DNA of 64,000 nucleotides from Brevibacillus ruminantium (lineage in GTDB: Bacteria; Bacillota; Bacilli; Brevibacillales; Brevibacillaceae). The stretch covers positions 1,995,001 to 2,059,000 of the forward strand of contig NZ_CP098755.1 of assembly GCF_023746555.1 (NCBI RefSeq). The letters are read 5' to 3'. This document shows, in pieces, positions 50,729-60,683 of this stretch; the stretch's first letter is position 1, and each line of letters begins with the position of its first letter. Position numbers and translations under genes: made by a program. The notes beneath the pieces are model-generated. The model was not told the DNA's origin, did not search any database, and was given only the letters and a program-made list of their open reading frames with translations.

Positions 50729-53512
50729 ATGGATTATAGCAAAACGCTTGCGCTGCCAAAAACCGATTTCCCCATGCGCGGGAATCTGCCAGCCCGTGAG
50801 CCGGATATGCAGGCAAAATGGGACGAGATGGATATCTATCGAAAAGTGCAGGAGCGAACAAAAGGACGCCCGAGCTTTATTTTGCATGACGGCCCTCCGT
50901 ACGCTAACGGGGATATCCATATCGGACATGCACTGAACAAGGTATTGAAGGACTTCATCGTCCGTTATAAATCGATGGCTGGGTTCGATTCCCCATACAT
51001 TCCCGGCTGGGACACACATGGTCTGCCGATTGAACAGGCGATCATCAACGCTCAGGGATTGGATCGCCGCAGCATCGAGGTCAATGACTTCCGCAAGCGC
51101 TGTGAAGAGTACGCCTGGAGCTATATTGACAAACAGCGTGACCAGTTCAAGCGACTGGGGATTCGCGGTGATTGGGAAAACCCGTATGTAACCTTGCTCC
51201 CTGAGTACGAAGCTCGTCAAATCAAGATCTTTGGTGAAATGGCCAAAAAAGGCTACATTTACAAAGGCCTGCGCTGTGTATACTGGTCCCCGTCCTCAGA
51301 GACGGCACTGGCTGATGCCGAAATCGAGTACAAAGACAAACGCTCTCCATCCATCTACGTCAGCTTCCAGGTGCAGGATGGTAAAGGAAAGCTGGATACC
51401 GATACAGGTGTAGTCATTTGGACGACCACACCGTGGACCATCCCGGCGAACCTGGCGATCTCCCTGCATCCAGAGCTGGAGTATAACGTCGTTAAAGCGG
51501 ACGGACGCAAATTCCTGCTGGCCAGCGGACTGGTGGAAGCGGCAAGCAAGGAAATCGGGTGGGAAAGTGTAGAAGTGCTGGCTTCCTTTAAAGGCCAAGA
51601 GCTGGAAGGCGTCGTAACCAAGCATCCGTTCTACGACCGTCCATCGCCGCTTATCCTCGGCGAGCACGTCACGCTTGATGCAGGTACAGGATGTGTACAC
51701 ACAGCTCCTGGCCACGGGGAAGACGACTTTGCGATTGGGCAAAAATACGGCCTTGGCGTTCTGTGTCCGGTCGATCACGAAGGAAAAATGACCAAAGAAG
51801 CGCCAGGCTTTGAAGGCTTGTTCTATGAAGATGCCAACAAGCTGGTTACTGAAAAGCTGAACGAAACGGGGTCATTGCTGAAGCTTGGCTTTATCACGCA
51901 CTCCTATCCGCATGATTGGCGGACGAAAAAGCCGGTGATCTACCGTGCGACGGAGCAGTGGTTTGCCTCCATCGACGCATTCCGCGACAAAATGCTGGAA
52001 GCGATCAAAAACGTACAGTGGATTCCGCATTGGGGCGAAACGCGTTTGGCCAACATGATCGCCGACCGCGGAGACTGGTGCATTTCCCGTCAGCGTGTCT
52101 GGGGTGTACCGATCCCGATTTTCTACTGCAAGGATTGCAACGAGCCGATTATCAACGATCAGACGATCGAGCATGTCTCCGAGCTGTTCCGCAAAGAGGG
52201 TTCCTCGGTCTGGTTTGCCCATGAAGCAAAAGAACTGGTGCCTGAAGGTCTGTCCTGCAACAAATGCGGCTGCACGGAATTCCGCAAAGAGACGGATATC
52301 ATGGATGTCTGGTTTGATTCCGGCTCCAGTCATGAAGCGGTGCTGAGAGAGCGCGGCTTAAACTGGCCTGCCGATATGTATCTGGAAGGCTCCGACCAAT
52401 ACCGCGGGTGGTTCAACTCTTCACTTTCCACGGCCGTTGCGGTCTATGGCACCGCGCCGTACAAAGCGGTTCTGAGCCACGGCTTCACCCTGGATGGTGA
52501 AGGGCGGAAGATGTCCAAGTCGCTGGGCAACACCATCGTACCGCAAGAAGTCATCAACAAGCTGGGTGCGGATATCCTGCGTCTGTGGGTGGCATCGGTA
52601 GATTATCAGGCGGACTCGCGAATTTCCGACGCCATCTTGAACCAGATTGCAGAAGTGTACCGCAAAATCCGCAACACCTTCCGATTCCTGCTGGGGAACC
52701 TGGATGGCTTTGATCCGGCAAAAGATCGCGTGGACTACGAGCAATTGAGCGAACTGGATCGTTTTGTCCTGGCCAAGGCAGCACAAGTCGTCAAACGTGC
52801 ACGCAAGGCTTACGATGAATACCAGTTCCATACGGTATTCCATGCCGTGCATAATTTCTGCGTGATTGACTTGTCTGCTTTCTACCTGGATATCTGTAAA
52901 GACCGCCTTTATGTCGAAGCGCCAGACAATGTGAAGCGTCGTGCTGCCCAAACCGTCATGTACGATTGCCTGTTGAGTTTGGTGAAGCTGGTAGCGCCGA
53001 TCCTGCCGCATACAGCAGATGAGGTATGGAGCTTTATTCCAGGCGTAGTTGAGCCAAGCGTGCAGCTTACCGATATGCCGGATGCAAATAAACAGCACCT
53101 CGGATTTGCACAGGATGCCCTGAACAAATGGAACGCTTTCCTTGCGATCCGCGACGAAGTGCTGAAGGCAATGGAAGAAGCGCGCCGCAACAAGGTATTT
53201 GGAAACTCCGTAGACGCGAAGCTGGCTCTGTATCCGCAAACGGAAGAAGTGGCAAGCGTCCTGTCCTCCATGGAGGATCTGGCTGACCTGTTTATCGTCG
53301 CTCATGTCGACTTACACCCGCATGGTACTGCGGCTCCTGCTGAAGCGACGGCTTTGGAGGGCATCACCGTTGTGGTGGCGGCTGCGGACGGCGAAAAATG
53401 CGAGCGTTGCCGTGTCGTCAAGCAAGACGTTGGCGCAGACAGTGCCCATCCGACCATTTGCAAACGTTGTGCGACCATTGTCAACGAAAACTACGCTGGT
53501 GTCTCAGAGTAA
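50729..53512 (+). CDS. ileS: Isoleucyl-tRNA synthetase
   Basis: 927 residues from [20 protein letters not shown] motif in [19 protein letters not shown] in [11 protein letters not shown], editing domain with [13 protein letters not shown]. The C-terminal zinc site is [11 protein letters not shown] and [11 protein letters not shown] 50729 follows TAGGAG; the longer frame from 50615 runs through the T-box terminator and is not translated. Bacterial type (IleS1), not the mupirocin-resistant eukaryote-like type, judged by zinc site and length. Confidence 0.96.
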   Translation: MDYSKTLALPKTDFPMRGNLPAREPDMQAKWDEMDIYRKVQERTKGRPSFILHDGPPYANGDIHIGHALNKVLKDFIVRYKSMAGFDSPYIPGWDTHGLPIEQAIINAQGLDRRSIEVNDFRKRCEEYAWSYIDKQRDQFKRLGIRGDWENPYVTLLPEYEARQIKIFGEMAKKGYIYKGLRCVYWSPSSETALADAEIEYKDKRSPSIYVSFQVQDGKGKLDTDTGVVIWTTTPWTIPANLAISLHPELEYNVVKADGRKFLLASGLVEAASKEIGWESVEVLASFKGQELEGVVTKHPFYDRPSPLILGEHVTLDAGTGCVHTAPGHGEDDFAIGQKYGLGVLCPVDHEGKMTKEAPGFEGLFYEDANKLVTEKLNETGSLLKLGFITHSYPHDWRTKKPVIYRATEQWFASIDAFRDKMLEAIKNVQWIPHWGETRLANMIADRGDWCISRQRVWGVPIPIFYCKDCNEPIINDQTIEHVSELFRKEGSSVWFAHEAKELVPEGLSCNKCGCTEFRKETDIMDVWFDSGSSHEAVLRERGLNWPADMYLEGSDQYRGWFNSSLSTAVAVYGTAPYKAVLSHGFTLDGEGRKMSKSLGNTIVPQEVINKLGADILRLWVASVDYQADSRISDAILNQIAEVYRKIRNTFRFLLGNLDGFDPAKDRVDYEQLSELDRFVLAKAAQVVKRARKAYDEYQFHTVFHAVHNFCVIDLSAFYLDICKDRLYVEAPDNVKRRAAQTVMYDCLLSLVKLVAPILPHTADEVWSFIPGVVEPSVQLTDMPDANKQHLGFAQDALNKWNAFLAIRDEVLKAMEEARRNKVFGNSVDAKLALYPQTEEVASVLSSMEDLADLFIVAHVDLHPHGTAAPAEATALEGITVVVAAADGEKCERCRVVKQDVGADSAHPTICKRCATIVNENYAGVSE

Positions 53513-53549
53513 TCAATAAAAGAATCAAGTGCAAAAATAGCGGACTTTC

Positions 53550-53590
53550 AAGCCGCCCCGGCCTTTTTGGCATCGGGGCGGCTTTTTTTT
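53550..53590 (+). terminator. Intrinsic terminator of ileS
   Basis: Perfect 11-bp stem AAGCCGCCCCG / CGGGGCGGCTT followed by eight Ts. Confidence 0.95.
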
Positions 53591-53649
53591 CAAAAAATGG
53601 TCCTTTCTCTTTTGATCATTAAAAAATCCAGGAAGAAGCAGAATGTACG

Positions 53650-53850
53650 GAGAAGAATCATGTTTCCCTGCGGTGCGACTGTGGAGCCCGGCTCAGCGGA
53701 GCAGCGGATGGCGGGAAACAGGGCCGCAACCTTGGGATGACCTCGGAGCGACACGGCTTTTGCGGCCCCCCGTCAGCCGCTGAGGAGCGGACAGTGAATC
53801 ATCCATGCAGGGCGGAATACGGAGCCAAGCAGGGAAACATGATTCTTCTC
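53650..53850 (+). repeat. 201-bp palindromic repeat, copy B
   Basis: Same unit and orientation as copy A, 10.7 kb away, 186 of 201 identical by my count and no gaps. Terminal arms 53650-53671 and 53829-53850 are perfect 22-bp inverted repeats. The inner stem at 53702-53715 / 53769-53782 pairs with one mismatch and one G-T where copy A has G-C. CGCAA (53725-53729) can pair TTGCG (53760-53764) below the conserved core. The left flank (53635-53649) is also related to that of copy A. Confidence 0.9.
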
Positions 53851-54067
53851 ACCCCGGCTTCGTAACCCGGGCCGAGGTCCGAGATGAACCCAAAGGCTAC
53901 CTATCAACAGAATAATCGCTCAAAACTTTTAAAAGAACACCTGCAATTTCCTCGTCATCTTGAACCCTGCCATAGCCCACCCTCATCAGAGCACGGACTC
54001 GGGTTAAAGTTGTGTGGGAATAGACATACTACCCTTCAGGGATAACAAAGGAAGGACGGTGTCATAC
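53851..54067. other. Gap between repeat copy B and the YteA-like gene; nothing coding seen
   Basis: About 217 bases with no supported gene and no clear promoter boxes. CCCCGGCTTCGTAACCCGGG could form a weak hairpin at its left end. Confidence 0.5.
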
Positions 54068-54829
54068 GTGGACAAAGAGAAACTGGCCCGCTTCAGGGAG
54101 CAACTGCTGGAGCAGAAAAAGGAACTGGAAGACCGGGTGCAGGATCATTATGGCATGCGTGAACCGATGACGACCTCTTTACAGGAATTTTCCATGTACG
54201 ATAACCATCCGGCCGATATCGGCACGGAGATGTTTGAGCGAGAAAAGGATCTGGCCCTCGACAGTCTGGATCGAGAGACATTGAAAGAAATCGATCAGGC
54301 ACTGACCAGAATGGAAGAAGGCACCTACGGCGTATGTACCGTCTGCGGGGAGAAAATCCCGGAAGAGCGTCTGGAAGCCCTTCCCCAAGCGCAAACCTGC
54401 AAGGAGCATGCACCCGCACCCAATATCAATCACTCCCGCCCGATTGAGGAGGAGTTTTTGCAGCCGCCATTTGGGCGAACCTCGCTGGATGAAAAGGAAG
54501 GACAAAACGGTTTCGATGGAGAGGACGCCTGGCAAATCGTAGAGGCATGGGGTACATCCAGTACACCATTTTCCTTTGTCGATAACGACAAGACCGATTA
54601 CAAGGAAATGTATATCGAAAGCGATGAGCCGGACGGGTTTGTGCAGGCCGTCGAGGAGATCGGCTACACGGACATACACGGCTATCATGGACCTGACAGC
54701 ATCAAATTCATGCGAAGCGGCACATATGAAGAGTACATGCGCAAAGGGGAGGGTAAAGGACAATTCCTTTCCTATGAAGAGGCTCTGGAAGAGCGAGCCG
54801 AGCGAGAAGGGCGCAATGACTTGATGTAA
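54068..54829 (+). CDS. ylyA: TraR/DksA-type zinc-finger protein, YteA/YlyA family
   Basis: About 253 residues. An N-terminal coiled coil is followed by a DksA-like finger, CTVCGEKIPEERLEAL with TCKEH, whose last ligand is His rather than Cys as in YteA proteins. The C-terminal half (YteA-specific) contains DAWQIVEAWGTSSTPFSF. B. subtilis ylyA likewise follows ileS and is linked to sporulation transcription. GTG 54068 fits the family start (VDKEKLARFREQLLEQ); a start at 54014 would add unrelated residues. The choice between YteA and YlyA rests on position. Confidence 0.8.
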   Translation: MDKEKLARFREQLLEQKKELEDRVQDHYGMREPMTTSLQEFSMYDNHPADIGTEMFEREKDLALDSLDRETLKEIDQALTRMEEGTYGVCTVCGEKIPEERLEALPQAQTCKEHAPAPNINHSRPIEEEFLQPPFGRTSLDEKEGQNGFDGEDAWQIVEAWGTSSTPFSFVDNDKTDYKEMYIESDEPDGFVQAVEEIGYTDIHGYHGPDSIKFMRSGTYEEYMRKGEGKGQFLSYEEALEERAEREGRNDLM

Positions 54830-54850
54830 ACCAGGGGGCCAGACAGTGAC

Positions 54851-55969
54851 ATGCAAATCGCGCGCGTGGAGACGTTTCCTTTGCTGCATAGGCTCAGTCA
54901 GCCGTATGGGGACGCCAATGGGTATAAAAAATATCGAAGCTGCTTTCTGATACGAATTACCACCCAATCGGGTCTGGAGGGTTGGGGAGAAGCGGTGGAT
55001 TGGCTGCCCACTCTGGAAAAAGGATTTGTCGAGCGGATTACCCCGTATCTGCTGGGGAAGATGGCGACAAATCGCTTGGATCTGGTTGCGACAATCGCAA
55101 AATGGCATCAACGATCCGCGACTGCTGTCAGTATGGCGCTGACTGAAATCCTTGCCAAAAAAGCGGGAGTGTCCCTGTGTGATCTGTGGGGGGGAGCCTT
55201 GCATGAGAAGATCCCTGTCTACGCTTCCTTTCAGTCCTATACCGACCGGGAAGATTGGCCACTCCATGCTGTCCGCCATGTGGAGTCGCAAATACTCCAA
55301 GGCTTTCGGCAGGTGAAAGTAAAAGTAGGCGGCCGCCCCTGGCAAGAAGATCGCAAGCATATTGAAAGACTGAAGGCGTCTATCCCTGACCATATACAGG
55401 TTGCGCTTGATGCCAACCAAAGCTACGACCTGGCGGAGGCACGAAAATGGGAGCAGGTCTTTTCCCGGTATGGCAACTGGCTGTGGCTGGAGGAACCTAT
55501 GCCGATGTCCAGGACTGCCGAATATGAGAAATTGCGCCCGCTGCTCTCCGTTCCGCTGGCAGGTGGCGAGAATTTGATTAGATGTGATCAGTTTTTACCT
55601 CTGTTAAAGATGGGGGCCGTTGATATTACACAGCCCGATCCCATGCATGCAGAAGGAATCGACAGCTTTCGGGAAAATGTCCATCTGGCCCGGAATTTTG
55701 GTCACCGCGTCTCCCCTCATGTATATGACGGTGCTCTCTCACGTCTTTATGCCATTTGTGTTCAGGCCTGTTTGCCCGCCTGGAGCAAGATGGAGGGCGA
55801 GTCGATTGAGCCAGTGGAGTGGGATGTGATGGAAAATCCGTTTACCTCGCTGTTTCCGCTGGCCATGAATAATGGATATGTAGGTGTTCCCAAAGCGGTG
55901 GGGATCGGTGTGGAACCCGATTGGCAGATTATAGACAAGTTGCGCTGGGATGGCGGCGCATATGTCTAA
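54851..55969 (+). CDS. Enolase-superfamily enzyme (muconate cycloisomerase/mandelate racemase type)
   Basis: 372 residues. The N-terminal capping domain is followed by a barrel with KVKVG (Lys156, Lys158). Metal ligands are Asp187, Glu214 and Glu240 (DANQSY, WLEEP, GGEN), and His290 is in VSPHVYDG. The Lys pair plus His is the mandelate racemase subgroup pattern, so an acid-sugar dehydratase or racemase is more likely than a dipeptide epimerase. The substrate cannot be read from sequence. It is 16 nt upstream of an MFS transporter, which may import the substrate. Confidence 0.82.
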   Translation: MQIARVETFPLLHRLSQPYGDANGYKKYRSCFLIRITTQSGLEGWGEAVDWLPTLEKGFVERITPYLLGKMATNRLDLVATIAKWHQRSATAVSMALTEILAKKAGVSLCDLWGGALHEKIPVYASFQSYTDREDWPLHAVRHVESQILQGFRQVKVKVGGRPWQEDRKHIERLKASIPDHIQVALDANQSYDLAEARKWEQVFSRYGNWLWLEEPMPMSRTAEYEKLRPLLSVPLAGGENLIRCDQFLPLLKMGAVDITQPDPMHAEGIDSFRENVHLARNFGHRVSPHVYDGALSRLYAICVQACLPAWSKMEGESIEPVEWDVMENPFTSLFPLAMNNGYVGVPKAVGIGVEPDWQIIDKLRWDGGAYV

Positions 55970-55985
55970 TACGAGGAGATAGGAA

Positions 55986-57404
55986 ATGGCGCAAAACACA
56001 AAAAATCTGATAGGTTTGACTGGGATACCGCTGGTCATGGTGCTGGGCAACTCGATGCTCATCCCTGTTTTGCCCACAATGAAAGCGAAGTTGGATTTGA
56101 CTGCCTTGCAGACGAGCTTTCTGATAACGGCATTTTCCATCTCGGCCGGGATTGTGATCCCGCTTGCCGGTTATCTGTCCGATCGGTTCGGACGTAAAAT
56201 TGTCATCATCCTCTCCCTGGCCTTGTACGGAGTAGGCGGACTCGTGGCTGGGCTCGCAGCCCTCTGGTGGGATAAACCGTACATGGTCATTATGCTGGGG
56301 CGCGTGCTGCAAGGGATAGGGGCGGCAGGAACAGCTCCGATTGCGATGGCACTCGCAGGCGATCTGTTCAAAGGGGCATCGGAAAGCCGCGCACTTGGCT
56401 TGATGGAAACCTCCAATGGCCTGGGAAAAGTGCTAAGCCCGATTTTTGGCTCTCTGCTTGCAATGATTGCCTGGTACATGGTGTTTCTGGCATTTCCCAT
56501 CATCTGCGGTGTCATCCTGTTGCTTTTTCTCTTCTTTACCAAAGAGAAAAAGCAGGAGAAGCAACCGCTGCCGATCCGCCAGTACCTGAAATCGATCGGG
56601 CAGGTATTTCGCACGCACGGCCGTTGGCTGATACCCGCTTTTTTTATCGGGAGTATTTGTCTGTTTACGCTGTTTGGCGTTTTGTTTTATTTATCTGATC
56701 TGCTGGAGGACAAATATAAGATCGACGGCTTGCTGAAAGGTGCTTTTTTAGCGGTTCCCTTGTTGGTCATGAGCATTACGGCATATGTGACCGGACTCAT
56801 CATCAAAACGAAGCTGGGGTTAATGCGCCTCTTCGTGATTATTGGGATGTTCATGCTCGCTACTTCGTACGTGATCGCAAATTTTGTCAAAGGCGCCTAT
56901 GCCCTGACCGGGGTCTTGATCATCGGAAGTGTGGGGACGGGTATGATCCTCCCTTGTCTGAACAGCATGATTATCGGAGCCGTGCAAAAATCAGAGCGGG
57001 GTATGATTACGTCGCTGTACAGCGGTGTCCGTTTTATCGGCGTGGCGGTGGGGCCTCCGGTCTTTACTTGGCTTTTGAATCTGTCACGGAGCGTCATGTT
57101 CCTCTCGATCGCAGGTTTGGCAGCAGTCTTTGGAGTTGTGGCGATTTTCTTTTTAAAGCCAAAGCAAGCAGCAGCGGGGTCTTCCAAGCAGCAGGCCGAA
57201 TCAGGATCGTCTTCACAGGAGGACGATGAAAAAGCTAAGCAAATGGAAGCGATGCAACAAATTGCAGAAATTCTGGGCGTTCAATCAGAGAGTGAAGAAG
57301 AGAAGCGCAGGGTGAAAGCGATTCGCCAATTAGGCTTTGATCCGAACGACTTAATGAAGCACTTGTTCAGCCCAAAGGGGAAAAAAGAGAAAGAAAAAAG
57401 CTGA
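55986..57404 (+). CDS. MFS transporter with long cytoplasmic tail
   Basis: 472 residues, 12 membrane segments in the first ~400. The A-motif GYLSDRFGRKIVI follows TM2, and GRVLQGIGAAGTAPIAMAL near residue 105 resembles the drug-antiporter motif C region. The last ~75 residues are a charged tail; part of it (EKAKQMEAMQQIAEILGV and RRVKAIRQLGFDPNDLMKHLF) looks helical. Likely cotranscribed with the enolase-superfamily gene. Whether it imports a carboxylate or exports a drug is open. Confidence 0.8.
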   Translation: MAQNTKNLIGLTGIPLVMVLGNSMLIPVLPTMKAKLDLTALQTSFLITAFSISAGIVIPLAGYLSDRFGRKIVIILSLALYGVGGLVAGLAALWWDKPYMVIMLGRVLQGIGAAGTAPIAMALAGDLFKGASESRALGLMETSNGLGKVLSPIFGSLLAMIAWYMVFLAFPIICGVILLLFLFFTKEKKQEKQPLPIRQYLKSIGQVFRTHGRWLIPAFFIGSICLFTLFGVLFYLSDLLEDKYKIDGLLKGAFLAVPLLVMSITAYVTGLIIKTKLGLMRLFVIIGMFMLATSYVIANFVKGAYALTGVLIIGSVGTGMILPCLNSMIIGAVQKSERGMITSLYSGVRFIGVAVGPPVFTWLLNLSRSVMFLSIAGLAAVFGVVAIFFLKPKQAAAGSSKQQAESGSSSQEDDEKAKQMEAMQQIAEILGVQSESEEEKRRVKAIRQLGFDPNDLMKHLFSPKGKKEKEKS

Positions 57405-57450
57405 CAGGCATTCACCCCGCAGCAGGGGATGGCTGTCAGCTTTCTTTTTT
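57397..57450. terminator. Bidirectional terminator between the MFS and Nudix genes
   Basis: AAAGCTGACAG (57398-57408) pairs with CTGTCAGCTTT (57433-57443), with an inner CCCC/GGGG stem. The plus strand has a T run; the minus strand has a matching one from the Lys-rich MFS end. Both flanking stop codons fall in it. Confidence 0.88.
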
Positions 57451-57924
57451 TGGAGATGAAGTAAACGGATGTTCACTCAACCTCGTCAATGTGTATGGAT
57501 AGACATCGTCATAAAGATAGCGGCTGAAAGGAGATTGCCCTTTTACATTCTCTGGGATTTCATCAAACCAGATGGCACCCTCTACATCGGTGCCGATCGC
57601 TTGTTCCTGCAGAGAAAGCACCCGGGCGACGTAGATGTCCTTAACCATGTCATTTCCCACGGTGTATTGACCAATTCTTTCGATTGCGTCCAGCACTGCG
57701 CCGGTCTCTTCAAAGGTCTCCCGAATGGCTGCGGCGATACTGGTTTCACCGGGCTCTACTTTCCCCCCAGGCAGTTCGATCCCGCGCAAACGATGGCGGG
57801 TGAATAGCAGCTTCCCCTGCCAAAAGGGAAAGATCAGCACGTGTTTGGCGACCCGCTGCTGGTAGACAGCAGGGTCATAGGTAAGGGTTGCCGGATAGCC
57901 AAAATCATCGAGAAAATGATGCAT
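57436..57924 (-). CDS. ytkD: Nudix hydrolase, YtkD/MutTA-like
   Basis: 162 residues. Complete Nudix box from [19 protein letters not shown] to EETGA (G-x5-E-x7-RE-x2-EE-x-G). The surrounding sequence ([42 protein letters not shown]) resembles B. subtilis YtkD, which removes oxidised nucleotides such as 8-oxo-dGTP. It lies 4 nt after the flavoprotein gene, so the two share a transcript. Confidence 0.82.
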   Translation of the reverse strand: MHHFLDDFGYPATLTYDPAVYQQRVAKHVLIFPFWQGKLLFTRHRLRGIELPGGKVEPGETSIAAAIRETFEETGAVLDAIERIGQYTVGNDMVKDIYVARVLSLQEQAIGTDVEGAIWFDEIPENVKGQSPFSRYLYDDVYPYTLTRLSEHPFTSSPKKES

Positions 57925-57928
57925 GGGG

Positions 57929-58855
57929 TCATTGCTCCTTTACTTGGAGGGAAATATGCTTGACTGCTTTCATGGCTTGACCGATGGCCAGAGAGAGACT
58001 GGCGTATTCTGCACCGTTAGTCACGTCACCGACCGCATAGATCCAGGAGGAGCCCGTACCTTCTGTCTGCTGAAGCGGCCCCGCCAGAAGGTAGCCATCC
58101 TGATTTATGCCGAGAAACTGGTCTAGTCCATCCAGGTTGGCATGCACGCCGATCCTGGGCAAAATCCGGTCAACGTGGAGCGAAGCAGGGACATTGGCAC
58201 GCGGCGAATGCAAGGTGAGCACAACTTTTTCGCCCTCTTCGCGATAATCTGTGATGTTCGTTTCCCAGAAAATCTGCAGCGACGGATGGCCCTCGAGCAA
58301 TTCGGCCCATTGAGCACGGGCGCGCAAATGATTGCGACGAACCAACAGATAGACCGCTCGTGCATGCGGGATGAGATTATGTACACTTTCCGCAGCCCGA
58401 TCCCCGCCACCGATAACAGCGACATCCAGTCCGGCTACACTTTTGGCTTCCGCGGTGGTGGAGAACCAGGGAGACAACAGCCGGGAACAGCCATCCAGGG
58501 CGGGAATCTCGTTCGGGCTTACACCTGTAGCGATGATGAGGTAATCGACCCGATACGTCGTTCGGCTGGTCGTGACCGTTCTGCTGGAGGGATCAATCGC
58601 GGTGAGAGATTCTCCCAAGCGAATCGACTGTTTTTGCAAGGCTGGATGGGAAAGCAGTTCCCGCCTAAGCGCCTCTCCATCTGGATAGATACCGGGCGGA
58701 AAGTCCCAAATGGCATTGCGAATCTGGGATAGCTGCCCGCCCAGTTGTTCCTCTCTTTCGATGAGCACACAACGAAGTCCAAGACGCTCGCACCAAATGG
58801 CGGCAGACATCCCCGCAATGCCGCCGCCAACAATTAGTACCTGTATATGTTCCAC
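57929..58855 (-). CDS. Thioredoxin-reductase-like flavoprotein lacking the CxxC
   Basis: 308 residues. FAD loop [11 protein letters not shown] (9-19), NADPH loop [15 protein letters not shown] near residue 165, and the C-terminal FAD motif [12 protein letters not shown]. Where thioredoxin reductases carry CATC, this protein reads LSPWFST, with no cysteine pair. It therefore cannot use the disulfide relay and is closer to ferredoxin/flavodoxin-NADP reductases or uncharacterised oxidoreductases. Upstream partner of the ytkD-like Nudix gene, suggesting a link to oxidative damage. Confidence 0.82.
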   Translation of the reverse strand: MEHIQVLIVGGGIAGMSAAIWCERLGLRCVLIEREEQLGGQLSQIRNAIWDFPPGIYPDGEALRRELLSHPALQKQSIRLGESLTAIDPSSRTVTTSRTTYRVDYLIIATGVSPNEIPALDGCSRLLSPWFSTTAEAKSVAGLDVAVIGGGDRAAESVHNLIPHARAVYLLVRRNHLRARAQWAELLEGHPSLQIFWETNITDYREEGEKVVLTLHSPRANVPASLHVDRILPRIGVHANLDGLDQFLGINQDGYLLAGPLQQTEGTGSSWIYAVGDVTNGAEYASLSLAIGQAMKAVKHISLQVKEQ

Positions 58856-59010
58856 ACGAGTCCCCCTCTTCCCTAAAAGAGACTGTTGAACAACCTCTAT
58901 ATTGCGTTATTATGCGAATATGGATAGCTTTAGACTACCCCTTTCACAGGGCGAGTGCAAGAGTGTCGTGGGGACAAAAGGATGCATCATCAGTCACGGG
59001 CCGTCAAAGT

Positions 59011-59041
59011 TTTACAAAAACGCTTTCAGATATGGTAGAAT
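59011..59041 (+). promoter_or_regulatory. SigA promoter (extended -10) of the LCP gene
   Basis: TTTACA (59011-59016) and TAGAAT (59036-59041) with TG before it (TGGTAGAAT). The 19-nt spacer is long, compensated by the extended -10. Confidence 0.55.
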
Positions 59042-59097
59042 GATACATAATTTTACAAGAAGATGAACTTCTCTGTCTTTGAGGGAGTGACTGGACG

Positions 59098-60480
59098 TTG
59101 GAGAATACGCAGAAAAACGGGGTACCGACAGCGAAACAAAGACGGGCAAAGCGGAATAAAAAAGGTCTTCGGCTCTGGCTCATGCTGACGAGTTGCTTTC
59201 TGATAATGGCGTTGATCGTCGGTGGAGGTTACGTACTCTCCAAGCTGGATGATACGCTGGACGAGGTCACGGATGACCCGTACAAACTGCCGGATCAGCC
59301 TGTGGTGGAACAGAAGTACGAAGAAAACAAATCGCTCTCCATCTTGATCATTGGTACGGATACGAGAAAAAATGAAGGCATGCTGAATACGGATGTCTTG
59401 TTGCTCGCAGTCGCAGACCCCGATGACAAAAAAGTGACGATGGTCTCCCTGCCGCGTGATACCAGGGTAAAGATTCCCGAGTACCCGGATTACCATAAGA
59501 TCAACGGTGTATTCGCGCTTGGCGAGGGAATCCGGCAGCGCGCAGAGAAAAAGGGAGAGCCCGTCACAGAAAATGGCGTTACGCTGTTGAAAAAAACTGT
59601 TGAAAGCATGCTGGGGATTCCCGTTGACCACTACATACTCCTTGACTTCGACGGCTTCAAGGCCGCCATCGACAAACTGGGAGGGGTGGAGGTAACAGTA
59701 GATCGCGAGCTGGTCTACGAACTTCCGAGCGGTGGTGTCTACCGTACGCTTAAGCCTGGCAAACAGGTGCTGAACGGGGAGCAGGCTCTCGGGTTTGTAC
59801 GGCACCGAGTAGACAGACGAGGGTCAAGATTTGATTCCAGCGACTTCGACCGGAACCGGCGCCAGCAGGAAGTCATCCGGGTCGTGACCGACAAGATGAC
59901 GTCGGCTGATGGATTGACCAAAGCGCTGGCCGTTTTGGAAACGGCAGGGAAACACGTAAAGACAGACCTGTCCAAGGATCAGATCAAGGGCTTGGCGCTT
60001 GATTTTCGGAGCTTCTCCTCGGACAAAATCGTCTCACTTGACAATGGTGCTGTATGGCAGTATCCCTATACTGTATGGCCCCGAGAAAGCATGAACGAAG
60101 TTCGCCGTATTTTGCTCAGTGAGCGAGGCATAAAATCCGAGATAGCCATGAGCGATGCGGCGATATCGGATGTAGCGCGAGCAGAGCCGCGCAAGCCCAG
60201 CACCGGAACACAGTCGACGACGGGAAGCAATGCGAACTCTCCGAAGCCGCAGGACCCGAAACTGGTGGGTGAACAGACAAAGCCGGCTACTCCGGCAGCT
60301 TCAACGAAACCGCCAGCCAAGGCACAGCCAGCGAATCATCAGGGTGAAAACGCTCCGCCACCAGACATTGGCGGGGGCGAACTGGCTCCTGAAAACATGC
60401 CTCCTCCTGATATCATCAGCCCGCAGCCATGGGAGCCCAACACACCATCCATGGAGCAGAATGGCGGACAAAATGGATAG
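59098..60480 (+). CDS. LytR-CpsA-Psr (LCP) family cell-wall polymer ligase
   Basis: 460 residues. Basic N-terminus, membrane helix (about 26-48), then the LCP domain: ILIIGTDTRKNEGMLNTDVLLLA, SLPRDTRVKIPEY, HKINGVFALG, and LNGEQALGFVRHR with the phosphate-binding Arg cluster. LCP enzymes attach teichoic acids or other polymers to peptidoglycan. The last ~110 residues form a disordered Pro/Ala/Asn-rich tail with PPPDI repeats. TTG start after GGGAGTGA. Confidence 0.88.
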   Translation: MENTQKNGVPTAKQRRAKRNKKGLRLWLMLTSCFLIMALIVGGGYVLSKLDDTLDEVTDDPYKLPDQPVVEQKYEENKSLSILIIGTDTRKNEGMLNTDVLLLAVADPDDKKVTMVSLPRDTRVKIPEYPDYHKINGVFALGEGIRQRAEKKGEPVTENGVTLLKKTVESMLGIPVDHYILLDFDGFKAAIDKLGGVEVTVDRELVYELPSGGVYRTLKPGKQVLNGEQALGFVRHRVDRRGSRFDSSDFDRNRRQQEVIRVVTDKMTSADGLTKALAVLETAGKHVKTDLSKDQIKGLALDFRSFSSDKIVSLDNGAVWQYPYTVWPRESMNEVRRILLSERGIKSEIAMSDAAISDVARAEPRKPSTGTQSTTGSNANSPKPQDPKLVGEQTKPATPAASTKPPAKAQPANHQGENAPPPDIGGGELAPENMPPPDIISPQPWEPNTPSMEQNGGQNG

Positions 60481-60546
60481 GAAAACAAACGAAACGACTG
60501 TAACGATAAAAACGACAGACGAAGAAACCTAGAAACGCATGAACGA

Positions 60547-60580
60547 GGGAGGCAGATCAGATGCCCTCCCTTTTTTCTTC
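60547..60580 (+). terminator. Intrinsic terminator of the LCP gene
   Basis: GGGAGGCA pairs with TGCCCTCCC (one bulge), followed by TTTTTT. Confidence 0.8.
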
Positions 60581-60683
60581 TTTCCACGAACTGTAGGCCT
60601 TCAATTTCCACGTAACGGCTCGCAGGAGAGGAGAACCATGGTGTACAATAGAGCTTGAACAGAAGCGAGTAGGGAGAAATGAG

